Shown one piece after another: positions 1 to 11,819 of a stretch of 64,000 bases of DNA; the first letter of the stretch is position 1; each line of letters opens with the position of its first letter. The stretch is from NCBI GenBank assembly GCA_027924585.1, contig BSBM01000645.1, positions 294,976 through 358,975 on the forward strand, given 5' to 3'. The DNA comes from Larix kaempferi. Its lineage: Eukaryota > Streptophyta > Pinopsida > Pinales > Pinaceae. The notes beneath the pieces were generated by a model. The model had not been told where the DNA came from. It was given only the letters and a program-made list of their open reading frames with translations, and did no database searches. Both the position numbers and the translations under genes were made by a program.

Positions 1-614
1 GATGATGGAGATCTTGATGAGGAACCTAGAGATGACAATGATGATGAAGATGATCTTGATGATGATGATGCTGATGATGATGAAGATGTTCTTGATGATG
101 GTGATGGTGATGATGATGAAGACTTGATGATGATGGTGATGGTGATGATTAAGAAGATGGTTTAGTGCTAGGGTTTGGGTGAGGGTTAGGGCTAGAGTTA
201 TAGAAGGAAATTTAATTAGGATTAAAGTTAGAGTTAATGATGATGATGAAGATGGTGACGATGATGAAGACGTTGTTGATGATGGTGATGGTGATTGTGA
301 TGGTGGTGGTGATGGTGATGATGATGAAGACATTGTTGATGATGGTGATGGTGATGGTGATGGTGATGGTGATGGTGATGGTGATGGTAATGGTGATGAT
401 GAAGAAGATGTGATGATGGAGATGTTGATGAGGAACCTAGAGATGACAATGATGATGAAGATGTTCATGATGATGATGATGGTGATGATGATGAAGACGT
501 TGATGAGGATGGTGATGGTGATCATGATGATGAAGAAGATGGTTGTTAGGGTTTGGGTGAGGGTTAGGGATAGAGTTATAGAAGGAAATTGAATTAGGGT
601 TAGAGTTAGAGTTA

Positions 615-645
<31 letters not shown>

Positions 646-1105
646 AGCTGTTGTGATGATAGTGATGGTGATGATGAAGAAGATGGCTTAGTGTTAGGGT
701 TTGGGTGAGGGTTAGGGCTAGAGTTATAGAAGGAATTTGAATTAGGGTTAGATTTAATGATGATGATGAAAAGTGTGATGATGATGAAGACATTGATGAT
801 GATGGTGATGGTGATGGTGATGATGATGATGAATAAGATGTCAAGATGGAGATGTTGATGAGGTACCTTGAGATGACAATGATGGTGAAGATGTTCATGA
901 TGATGATGATGGTGATGACGATGAAGAGGTTGATGGTGATGGTGATGGTGATGGTGATGGTGATGGTGATGGTGATGGTGATGGTGATGGTTATGGTGAT
1001 GGTGATGGTGCTGATGAAGAAGATGGTTTAGTGGTAGGGTTTGGGTGAGGGTTAGGGATAGAGTTATAGAAGGAAATTGAATTAGGGTTAGAGTTAGAGT
1101 TAATG

Positions 1106-1136
<31 letters not shown>

Positions 1137-1530
1137 AGACGTTGTTGATGATGGTGATGGTGATGGTGATGGTGTAGAAGATGGTTTAGCGCTAGGGTTT
1201 AGGTGAGGGTTAGGGCTAGAGTTATGGAAGGGAATTGAATTAGGGTTAGAGTTAGAGTTAGAGTTAATGATATTGATGAAGATGGTGATGATGATGAAGA
1301 TGTTGATGATGATGGTGATGGTGATAAAGATGAAGATGATGATGACGAAGAAGATGTGATGATGGAGATGTTGATGAGGAACCTAGAGATGACAATGATG
1401 ATGAAGATGTTCATGATGATGATGATGGTGTTGATGATGAAGGTGTTGATGATGATGGTGATGGTGATGGTGATGGTGATGGTGATGGTGATGGTGGTGT
1501 TGATGATGATGATGAAAAGTCCCTCTAAGC
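1..1530. repeat. GAT-rich higher-order tandem repeat
   Basis: The stretch is almost entirely GAT/GGT/GAA triplets, but it has a higher-order structure. A block beginning GATGGAGATNTTGATGAGG recurs near 5, 418, 846 and 1361. A second block, beginning TAGGGTTTGGGTGAGGG and running on through a TTAGGGTTAGAGTTA-like stretch, recurs near 170, 547, 694, 1035 and 1193. The unit is therefore about 0.4-0.5 kb and variable in length. Open frames here encode only Met/Asp or His/Ser runs and are not believable genes. The start of the array is outside the window. Confidence 0.85.
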
Positions 1531-2516
1531 AGTTATCTATAGGAATCAAGCACCAATCTCCAACCATAAATTAGCATGTTTTAAAATAAATTACTAGGAT
1601 ACATATCTAAGAGTCTAGAAGATCTCTATGCATTTTCCATCAAATTTGGTCAAGAAGATTCTAGTATCTAGTTAGAATATATTACTGGAAACCCTAGGTT
1701 GATGACACAATGCTTGGATAAGGGAAAAAACCCAAAATCTAGCTAGATTTTGGTGATCATTGAACATAGGGAACCAAATCTACGAATATGTGTATTGTTA
1801 AATATAATTTTGTTGGGTGAAGCCAATAACCAACATAATCATCATAATATAAGATTTTTTTGAGTTGGGGATATACCTCAAGGTACCCAAAGCATGAAAA
1901 AAGTTTGGGTGGGCACAAAACCAAGAGAACAAAAATGTTGAAGAAGACATGTGGGCTGGGAGGTCAGCCTCCAAAAACTCAAGTATTGACATGAGTGAGG
2001 TAGGTCGAAAGCAACTTCTCTCATACAAAATGAGAGGGGTGGTAGGGCTAGTCTAGGTTAGATTAGTGTTTCTAGGGCTAGTTTAGGTTTCTAGAACTAG
2101 ATTAGGTTTATAGTATTCTAGCTTAGTTTTCTAGTGTTAAATTAGTGTTTCTAGGGTTAGTTTAGCTTTCTAGGATTTCTAGGGCTATATTAGGTTTATA
2201 GGGTTATATTAGTGCTTCTAGGGCTAGACTAGGTTCCTAGGGATAGATTAGTTTTCTTAACATTAATGATAGAGGGTGAAATGATGACATGGCAGATGGA
2301 TGTATCTCTATGTATGTATGGCAAAGACATGCATGTATGTTTATATTAACAAAAAATGCATGTACCAAAAAAATAACATAAAACTACACATACCTCGATA
2401 TAGAACATAACATTCTTTGATGCAATTATTTCTCTTATGTAAAGTTGACTAGCCTCATTCAATACATCCATTTGGATCCTCTCTATTGCTAATTGTCTCC
2501 ATGAATATCTCATGCT
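1531..2516. other. Unassigned non-coding spacer with a CTAG-rich minisatellite
   Basis: I see no gene here. From about 2040 to 2260 there is a degenerate tandem repeat of roughly 20-30 bases built on CTAGGGCTAGATTAGGTTT-like units. Its 3' part (about 2390-2516) may still belong to the decayed minus-strand gene to the right, because a splice-donor-like CGAG|GTATGT lies on the minus strand near 2396. Confidence 0.4.
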
Positions 2517-5500
2517 CTAAATGAGGCAGGTATTAGTGTACCTTGGTTGAGCTTTTGCTTGACATTGTCTAAAGATGGATGTTTGTGCCAACGATAAAGT
2601 TTTTGAAGTGATACACCACTGAACCTGGTTTGTAATCCATGAATACATGCCCACTAGTCTTTCTTGACTTCCCATGTAGTGTAAGATATTCCCCCTTAAC
2701 CACCATTGAGCCAATAGGAAATTCAATGCCTTCATCATCCATTAATGATGAGTAGAGGGTTTTCTTACCTTGGATGAACCGTGGGCCAACTAATAATCCA
2801 TGCCCCATTCATTTCCTTTCGGGGAAACAGCTGTGTATATGTGTCCTGGTTGTACAATATCTGAGATATGGTTGTAGTGTGTCAAAATCGTTGATTAAAC
2901 CTCCTCTAAATAGGTTTTTTAAACAACTGCACATTGGTCTACTACAAGTGACACATGATCCCATTCATCAACCCAGTCCATGCATTCGCATTCATCCCAT
3001 TCTCCACTGCTGCAAGGGATACAAAAGCATGCAATCTTTCGCATCCATATTTCAAATAAGGGGTTGTTTGAGCTTCGAGTTGAATTAAATCCACGTGTTC
3101 CTTGTATTGTTCCACAACTATAGGACCGTGATTAGTCTGTGTCAACCACCCGCCAAAAATTTCTTAACACACATCCTACCACTGATGATGCTTCTTGATC
3201 TCTTGCTCAGTCTGACATTGTTGCAGAGCACCATTGAACTATGGATTATGCATATAGGATATGAGGTTCCCTGTCAAACCTCATATTTTCCCTTAGTAGT
3301 GTGGTGTTGATGCATGCACCGGCCCCATCATGCTCTCCTTTTCCATGCCCGGTCTCAAAATAGTTCCAGATATGCGGCATAATAAGTGTTATGCAAAATA
3401 CTCATCCATTGGAATACTTGGGAATTTTTTAACTGGCCCGCACAACCATCCAACCATATCTAATGCTGATCCATATATATATCTCTCTCCTTCAACTGAT
3501 CATAGAAAATTTGAAAACAATGTTGCACATAATGCAGATCATGGGCTCTATCATCACTTATGTAAAAGTTTGCCTCCTTCAGTATTATCCTCTTCTCATT
3601 TCTGTTTTCTGGGCCATGCCTATACATAAGATGCACCATGATGCTGACTTGGTCTGAATGGTAGTATTGACTCTGGATTTCATTTTGTGGATGAAGAATG
3701 TAATTTTCTGCAAAATCCACAATTGACACTATGGTTCCAATAGGAAATGTGTCCCTGCATTTTCTGTACTGCTCATCTTACTATTGCGCTACATGCACAT
3801 GTTGAACATACTTCTTTGTTTTCTCATAAAACTCCATCAAGAAGTCACATACCGGTACGTGTTACCATGAAAACAACGGAAATATTACAATGTTGAATTT
3901 GGAAAAATGTATATGTCATAAATTGAACGTGTAATATGAAAAGAATGCAATATTCATTTGTACCTGTGACTTCACTAATGCAATATTTTTACTTTCCCTA
4001 GAACTGTCTAATTGATAGGTTACATACTTGAAGCTCTACATCTCCATGCCCATCCTTCCAAATTCGTGCTCCTTGCTTTCATGGATGCAAGGCTTCAAAA
4101 GAGAAAACCCACTGCACCTAGAACATGTCCCATATAGACATGATTTTTCATAATATTTTTGTCCTTCGGGCCTTGGACACATGATGTTTTGGATAAAGTC
4201 TCTTGATGCATTCGCTGGTAGTATGGATCCATTGTAGCCATGCATAATGTTAGTATGCAAATCACAAAATATATGTTTATATGTGTCATAATAATATTCA
4301 TATTCTACGTGGTATCTACAGCAACATGTGTTCCAATCAATGCATATACGAATGTACCATGGTTTGCATTTCTCAAAGGACCTTTGGCCCAGGTTCAATT
4401 GTGTGTGCTCATTCCTGAATCTCTCATAGAGTTCAGTCTATATGGTGTCAAGGAAGTGTTTAACATGGGGTTCACATTTAGTAGAACCTTTTCTCAACTT
4501 TACCACGTCTCTTTGGTTTGATGAAGGTCTATTATGATGATGCCAAAACTTTTGTACTAACTCCTTAACAACATCAATTACCTTCCTATCTGCATGAGGA
4601 AACCTACCACCAAAAGCCCAACAATCGTATCCACCCGGAGTGTCAAGATTTTCTCTTATAACAGAGTACTTTTTAATAGTTTTTCTATTTAATTTGAGTA
4701 TGTGAGAAGTGTGTGATAGTAGGCAATGTTGCCTTGTGGACTTGCTTACAACTGATTCTTCTAGAACACGACGAGCTGCACAAATATATTTTGTACAAGA
4801 CCTCTTCCGAATCGCATTAAATGCAGATTGGAGATTTCTAACAATATGACTGCTAGCCTTTGAACTTTTAACCATCTTTATGCCCAAAATTCTCCTAACA
4901 ATAGCTAAACAACATGACTTTAACAAACATAGAAATAATTGACATTTACTTGCATCACCTTTGGATTCAAAATATTCTTTGACAATTTTGTTGCATTGCC
5001 ATTCGATAGTGCATTTTGGAAACTTCCCTTCAAGCCCTAACATAACACTTTCATCCACATGAATAAGTCTAGGAGTTATTCTTTTTGCACTTGATAGTCG
5101 AGGTAGGGAGGGTGGACATGAGACATGAATACCAGAGCTTGTTTGTTGTGGTGCTTCATTCACATATTGGGCCATAATGGGAGTGTGGTTGACATGGTTG
5201 TGGTCTTCTTGGGGAGATTGCAAATTAAGCACTACTTGTATGTCCATCTCTACACATGCAACATCTCCCAATATTCCTATGTCGTGAGGAACATCAGCAT
5301 GAATCATTGATGGATTGTTGGTTGGATATTGTGTTGATGTTGGAATTTGAGTTGGGTCCGTTGGACACGACCACTTTACCTATGGTTCTAAACAAGAGGT
5401 TGTCGTGTCAACAACTATGTTAGGATCTGTGGCAGGATCCAAGGAAATGATAGGACCATGTCTCAATCTTTCCATTCCCAACCTGGCCTTTTATCTTAAA

Positions 5501-5610
5501 GCATTGACCTTTTCAATGGGTAGATTCCTTCTATATTCTTTGGTTGCGTTGCATGAGTTTCCCATCTCCAAAAGTCTCTTTAACACAACTATCAGGCCTA
5601 CCCCTACAAA
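2517..5610 (-). pseudogene. Decayed transposase-like gene of an unnamed widespread family
   Basis: Read on the minus strand, this is a broken gene whose pieces lie in the expected order. An N-terminal frame (5307-4438) ends with a region containing LDTPGGYDCWAFGGRFPHAD and a C-terminal NQRDVVKLRKG motif. A Cys-rich segment follows (4398-4036), then VDFAENY and ISDDRAHDLHYVQHCF (3729-3460), then WLDGCAGQLKNSQVFQW, and after a one-base frameshift FETGHGKGEHDGAGAC (about 3370-3312). C-terminal pieces lie at 3145-2942 and 2808-2517. I recognise these motifs from a family of long uncharacterised plant proteins, also seen in some invertebrates. The conserved Asp residues suggest an RNase H-like (DDE-type) transposase, but that is inference. 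The frame continues upstream of 5307 to about 5610 with at least two stops, near an acceptor-like TTTTGTAG. No terminal inverted repeats were found by eye. Confidence 0.6.
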
Positions 5611-5837
5611 AGAAACAACAAATAAGATATTAGTGCCATTATACAATGAACTTGACACATTCCAACATAACTTACCACTTTACAAATTAACACATACAAC
5701 TATAGTCTATGTTGGTTTATTTGTGTTCGAATAAACATCATTATCCCTTAAAATTCCAATCAATATAGATGATGGTTGGTCAAGTGTAGAGTGGAGAAAC
5801 TCTATTTGATCATATCCCTTAAAATTCCAATAAATAG

Positions 5838-6154
5838 AATCTAGGAGGCACTCTATTTGATCAACTCATTATTCACTTCTACGCTCACCAGAAAGTGGTG
5901 CACAAGTGAGGAAGGAGGAGTAGCTCCTAGGAGTACTATCTCTTGTACTTGGGTTGTATCATTTCTCTTTCTATCTCTGAGGAAGTTGTGGGGTTTTTCA
6001 CCTTGATGGTTTTCCCCAGTGAAACTCTGTGTGTCTATTGTCTCATGTGATTGCTTGGTGTGATTGATATGCATTGATATGCTTGATATGCTTTACATGT
6101 TATTCTCTCAGTAAAGATCCCATAGTATGTTGAATTAATGCTCAAAAATTAACA
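5838..6154 (+). repeat. Truncated 5' LTR of E2
   Basis: This part matches 41043-41351 of the 3' LTR, starting at the ATAAATAG of the TATA region and ending AAAAATTAACA. The upstream U3 part is missing. At 5744-5837 lies a scrambled partial copy: CCCTTAAAATTCCAAT occurs twice, and CTCTATTTGATCA occurs at about 5799 and again at 5851. This suggests a rearrangement at the boundary. Confidence 0.8.
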
Positions 6155-6166
6155 TGGTATCAAAGC
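6155..6166 (+). other. Primer-binding site of E2 (initiator Met tRNA type)
   Basis: TGGTATCAAAGC directly follows the LTR end CA. It differs by one base from the usual copia site TGGTATCAGAGC, complementary to the 3' end of initiator tRNA-Met. Confidence 0.85.
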
Positions 6167-6694
6167 TAACCTGAGAAGAAGACACTGTGCAGTTGAGAAA
6201 ACTAGGGTTTCTTGTTTATTGGGTTTCTCTCCACAGATCTTGAAAGGAAATAGGGTATTTTGACTCTCCTCAACCAGGTGCATCTTTCTGTCCAATTAGA
6301 ATTCAATTCTGGGCAATTTCATTTTTGGCCCTAAAAATTAGGGTTTCCACAAAAATAAGAATTTTTGAATAATGATACCATAGCTGGACGCTCCTTGAAA
6401 AAATCGAAGTTTCGAGCTTTGGATCAAACTTTTTGGTAGGGTGAAGCTCCGGGAAACTCAAACCCGAATTTAGGGTCCTCCCTAGTGAATTTAAGAAGAC
6501 TAAAAGGAATTTCTCAAGAGTGAAACTTTGCAGATTTCAAATTTTAAATACACCATGCTGATTAGCTCATCAAGGATCATCTTTCTATCCTTTCAGAAGT
6601 TTGAAATTCACATTTTGAATTTTAAGGGTTTCTCGAACAAACCCTAATCCAGCTCGAGATCCAAATTTCTGCAAGTCAAGTGGTAAGACCTAAA
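6167..6694 (+). other. 5' leader of E2
   Basis: Untranslated leader between the primer site and gag. It contains stretches resembling the E1 leader (7206-7661), such as the AGGGTTTC and CATGGATTGAG-like segments. E1 inserted at its 3' end, so the leader resumes at 13700 and reaches the gag ATG at 13738. Confidence 0.7.
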
Positions 6695-7193
6695 TGATGA
6701 AATATTGCAACTTCAAAGAATATTATACTTGTATTTTATTATTCTAGAGATGGTACATTCCTCTGTGGTGACTCTATTGTATATCCGGAGATGTTTATTC
6801 CTCCGAGCGAGTGTGGTAACTAGGGTTATTAGATCTCCCATGTGAGGTCGGCCTTGAGTTTATTATTTGGGGGTTATTAGACTCTCTTGGGAGAGGTCGG
6901 CCCCATTAGGGTAAAAGGTCAGTCGGGAAACAAGTATAAGTAGAGGAGGTTGTTCCTCACTTATCTCATTCATTCATTCACTTGTGAGTAGCACACAAGT
7001 GAGAGAGAGGTCTGCATAGGAGGAGAAGGAGCTCTAGTCTTAGACTACATCTTGTATTTGGTTGATTATATATATTGAGGAAAGCTTTGCTGGGTTTTCT
7101 ACCCCATGAAGGTTTCCCAGGGTAAATCTTTGTCTATCTTGTGATTGTGTTTCTTTCAGTAATCTTGCTAGTCAAATTAGGCTAAACTTAACA
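6695..7193 (+). repeat. 5' LTR of E1
   Basis: It starts TGATGAAATATT and ends CTAAACTTAACA. The matching 3' LTR begins TGTTGAAATATT. A TATA-like TATAAG lies near 6937, upstream of a CTCACTTATCTCATTCATTC stretch. Confidence 0.92.
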
Positions 7194-7205
7194 TGGTATT
7201 AGAGC
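7194..7205 (+). other. Primer-binding site of E1
   Basis: TGGTATTAGAGC begins directly after the LTR. It is one base away from the standard site for initiator tRNA-Met. Confidence 0.88.
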
Positions 7206-7661
7206 TAGCCTGAAAAGGAGATCTTTCACAAGGTGAAAATACCTCTCTCTCCTCCTCTAGTGAAAATTAGGGTTTCTACAAAAGTTGAAATTTTTGGATT
7301 CTGATTGCATGGCTCGATAGCCCTACTCAAAATCAAAGTTTTGAGCCATGGATTGAGATTTTTGGTTGGGTAGAACTCCGAGAAAGTCAAACCCTATTTT
7401 GACCAAAAGTGTAGAAAACCAAAAAACCAGAGAACCAGAAAAGTTGCGCACCTGTGCACCAGTGAACCAGAAAAGTTGCACACCTGTGCACCAGAAAACG
7501 AGAAAAGAGAAGACAAGGAATTCTATTGCAGATCCGGAAGGTGAAAAGTTGAAGTTTCCAGAAGTAGAACACACCAGATCTCTCAACTCAATCAAGCATA
7601 TCTCCTGGTAAGTGTTATTCTATCTCTTGAGAAACTTCAATCTCTTTGACCCCTGGATAAG
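7206..7661 (+). other. 5' leader of E1 with a short tandem duplication
   Basis: Non-coding leader up to the gag ATG. At about 7435-7498 a unit of about 43 bases beginning CCAGAAAAGTTGC is present twice. The 81-90 aa frames on both strands here have no recognisable domain and lie in a leader position, so I do not call genes. Confidence 0.65.
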
Positions 7662-10600
7662 ATGGCTCCAAGCACTAAGCTTGGAAACAAGTTAGAGGGT
7701 ATAGAGAATTTATGGGCATGGAAATATAGGATTGCTCTCATTCTTGAAGATAATGATCTTGTCCAATATATCAAAGATGAAATTGGAGAACCTGAAGAAG
7801 ATGAAGCCAAAGAGAAGTATAGGAAGGACTTGATTAGGGCAAAGATAATAATTGTTGATTCTATAAATGACCACTTGATTCCCCAAGTGGCATCCAAGAA
7901 GACCCCAAAGTAAATGTATGATGCCCTAGGAAGAATGTATGAAGGGAGGAACATCAACAGAAAGATGAATCTAAGAACTCAATTGAAGAGTACCAAAATG
8001 AGTAAAAGAGAATCCATTCAAGACTATTTCACAAGGGTCTCCCAGTTCAAGGAACAACTAAATGCCATTGGAGACACCCTTGATGAAGATGAACTAGTCA
8101 TGACTGCTTTAAATGGTCTCACTAGACCTTGGGAGTCATTCATTCAAACTATGTGTGCAAGAAAAGAAAGTATGAAGTTTGATGTGGTATGGGAGGATTG
8201 CATTCAAGAAGAGGCTAGGGTAGCCAATAGAGAAGCCCTACTCAAAGAACATGACCAAGCCTTGCCCACTCACACCAAAATAAGGAGTCATTTCAACTCC
8301 ATGAAGAATGGCCATAAGAAATCTCATCCTCCACATAGATTTCAAAAGAAAGAAGGAGTAAGCTCAGAAAGAGATCTCTCCACAATTCAATGTTTCAATT
8401 GTCTCAAACTAGGACACTTTGCTAGAAATTGTACTTCACAAAAGAAGAAGAAGAATTTTATTCACAAAAGACATCATGCACATCTTGCAGAAAATAATAG
8501 TGAAGAAGAAGAGGAAGAAAATCCTAGAAAGAAAAGAGCTAAAGTAGAAAAAGAAGATGCAAAAGAGTATGTTCTATTCTCTGCTCTCTCTGGGGTAGTA
8601 TCACCTGGAGAAGATACATGGCTCATTGATAGTGGTGCTTCAAAGCACATGACAGGTCAAAACAAGACTGTCTCAAGCCTTGAAGAAAAGACCTCCCCAC
8701 AGAAGGTATCTCTAGGAGATGACTATCAATATCCCATCAATGGAATTGGTGAAGCAAGCTACATGTTTGATTTTGGTCCCCCATTGAAGATGAAAGAAAT
8801 TTTATATGTCCTAGGTTTGAAGAAGAATTTACTTTCCATCTCAGCATTAGATAAGAAAGGCTATAGGGTTTCATTCATAGATGGACAAGTAATCATGTGG
8901 TCCAAAGGAAAATCAATTGAGAATGCCGTTGTTATTGGTGAGGAGGAAGGAGGTCTATACAAACTCAAGGGCCATCTAGAAGCTGCCCTTGTTCTTGAAG
9001 CCACTAGCCCAAGTGAGCTATGGCATAGAAGGCTTTCTCACATTAACTATAAAGAACTACCTCATGTGAGAAAGGTAGTCATAGGACTACCAGAATTAAA
9101 GATTGACCATGATGGCACTTGCAAAGGATGTGTAAAAGGGAAGAATGTCAGGAACCCATTTACAAAAAGTGATACAAAGACTAAGAGTACATTGGAATTG
9201 ATTCAATCAGATGTATGTGGACCAATGCCATCCACATCCTTAAGTGGATATGAGTACTACCTCACATTCATTGATGACTACTCAAGGAAGACTTGGATCT
9301 ATTTTCTGAAGGGAAAATATGAAGTTTTTGGAAAGTTCAAGGAATTGAAAGCCTTGATAGAAAACCATTCAGAAAAGAAGATTAAGATACTCGGGACAGA
9401 TAATGGTGGAGAATATACTTCAAAATATTTTGAAGTCTTTTGTAAGGAAGCTGGAATCAATAGGGAACTAACCACTCCCTACAATCCCCAATAGAATGGT
9501 GTTGTGGAAAGAAAGAATAGAACCATTATGGAGGCAGTAAAGACAATGATACATGATCAAGACCTACCCATGTATTTATGGGCTGAAGCAGCCAGGACAA
9601 TCGTCTATGTGCAAAATAGACTATCTCATAGTGCTCTTGATTTCAAGACCCCATAAGAAGTATTCATAGGAAAGAAGCATGAGGTAAGTCACCTCAAGAT
9701 AATTGGATGCCCAGTATACATTCACATTCCAAAAGAAAAGAGGACCAAGCTAGATCCTTCCGGGAAGAAAGAAATATTTTTTGCATATTGTTAAGCATCC
9801 AAAGCATTTAGAATATACATCCCAGGATTCCATCAGATGTAAATAAGTAGGGATGTGACATTTGATGAAGAGGAAACTCTCAAGAGATCTAGGAAGTGCC
9901 AATATGAAGAAGTATATGAGGAATAGGCACCTTCCAGAATCACAGAAGCTGCACCCACCCCTGAAGAGACAACTCCTAAAGACCATGACAAGATGTAACC
10001 ACAAGAATCCCCTGTCATAGAAATTTCAAGGAAGATAAATCTAGCATGGGCAAGAGACATTATACTAGGAGATAAAAAATATGGATCTACTGAAGGCTCC
10101 ACTAGGGTGAGCAAGGATCCCAAGACATTCTCAAACTATGTGGCCCTGATGTGTGATCTTGTAGATCAAGTACCGACTAGTTATGAAGAAGCAGTTCATA
10201 AGAAGGAGTGGGTAGAAGCAATGACTGAGGAGTAACAGTCAATAACGAAGAATGATGTTTGGGATATAGCTCCCAAGCCAAAGGACAAAAGTGTGGTATC
10301 CTCCAAATGGATATACAAGATAAAGCATGCTGCAGATGGGAGCATTGAAAAATATAAGGCAAGGTTTGTAGCTAGAGGGTTCTCTCAGAAAGAGGGAATT
10401 GACTATGAAGAAACATTTGCACCAGTTGCAAGGTACACTTCCAATAGAACTATCATGGCACTTGCATCCATGATGAAGTGGATATTACATCAGATGGATG
10501 TAAAGACAATCTTCCTGAATGGTGTAATTGAGGAAGAAGTGTGTATAGAACAACCTCAAGGATTTGAGGTGGAAGATGGAAAAACCCATGTGTGCAACTT

Positions 10601-11714
10601 AAAGAAGGCTTTGTATGGGTTGAAGCAAGCTCCCAAAGCTTGGTATGGAAGAATTGTCAGTTTCTTGAGAATCTTAGGATTTACCAAAAGTAAAACTGAT
10701 CCTAATCTTTATCTCAAGGTTATGGATGATGAACCTGTCATATTGCTGCTATATGTGGATGATCTATTTCTAATAGGAAATGAGAAACAGATTATCGAAT
10801 GCAAGAAGAAACTCTCTTTAGAGTTTGAGATGAAATATATCGGATTGATGCACTACTTCGTAGGTCTAGAAGTATGGCAAGGCCCAGAGGGAATATTTCT
10901 CAACCAAGGAAAGTATGCTATGGAAATCTTGAAAAGATTTGATATGTTGGAATGTAAGGCCATGGCTACTCCCATGGATTCCAACTTGAAACTGTTAGAA
11001 GATGACGCATCATAATTAGTGGATATGACACTGTACAGATAGATTATTGGGTCATTGATGTATTTAACAAATACCATATCAGACATATGCTTTGCCATGA
11101 ATACCTTGAGTTAGTATCTATTGGAACCTAGACGAGTTCACCTCATAGCTACAAAGCATGTGATGAGGTACCTAAAGGGTAAGATAAACTTTGGTCTATA
11201 TTATCTTGGAGATCATGGTTTCAGATTGCATGGCTACACAGATGGTGATTGAGTAGAAAGTGTATCAGACAGGAAGAGAACATCAGGAGGATGTTATTGC
11301 TTGGGATATGCCATGATCTCGTGGTTTAGCAGGAAACAGTCCAGTGTGGCTCTTAGTACAGCTGAAGCAGAATATATTCCTGCTTGCTCTGCTAGTTGTG
11401 AAGCAATATGGCTTCGGAATTTATTATCTGTTTTATTTGACTTAGAGATGGAACCCATTGAGATCCTGTGTGACAACCAGAGGTGTATCAAGATGACAAA
11501 AAATCCAGTGTTCCATGATAAGTCAAAGCACATAGAGATCTGATATTTTTATATACGGGATATGGTGCAGAAAGGAGCTATCAAGCTCAAGTATGTAAGC
11601 ACTGACGAACAAGTTGCTGATATATTGACCAAACCTCTGTCTCGAGTAAAGTTTGAGTATTTCCGAGACAAGCTTGGTGTAGTTCAAAAGGACCCTCCTC
11701 GAAAGGGGGAGTGA
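7662..11714 (+). pseudogene. E1 Gag-Pol polyprotein (Ty1/copia), broken by in-frame stops
   Basis: A single 1351-codon frame from ATG 7662 to TGA 11712-11714 has no frameshift. In order: Gag (UBN2 type, about 7662-8380); zinc knuckle CFNCLKLGHFARNC (8391-8432); protease WLIDSGASKHMTG (catalytic Asp codon 8628); integrase HHCC region (LWHRRLSH...CKGC, about 9015-9140) and DDE core with GTDNGG; reverse transcriptase with YVDD (10752-10763); and RNase H (STAEAEY, LTKP) to 11650. About 13 stops interrupt it, for example at 7911, 9492, about 9654, about 9792, 11013, 11040, 11115, 11250 and 11541. The ones fixed by conserved motifs are mostly Gln, Arg or Trp codons changed by one transition. It would encode the virus-like particle and copying enzymes of the element. 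It is not functional as it stands. Confidence 0.92.
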
Positions 11715-11819
11715 TGTGGTCACTTATGATGAGATTTCCTGTGGATACCTATATTGGTGATGCCGATAGTTAAGTTGATGAATGGTCCTTAGACAGGGTC
11801 TAAAGTTGACGAGTGGATT

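Noticed and set aside
170-1230. True telomere or chromosome end
   Set aside because: Telomere-like units are single, degenerate and embedded in GAT repeats; no tandem TTTAGGG run.
179-1574. Several open frames of 60-153 aa rich in Met, Asp, His or Ser
   Set aside because: They are translations of GAT triplet repeats on both strands. No domain, no start context, no consistent frame.
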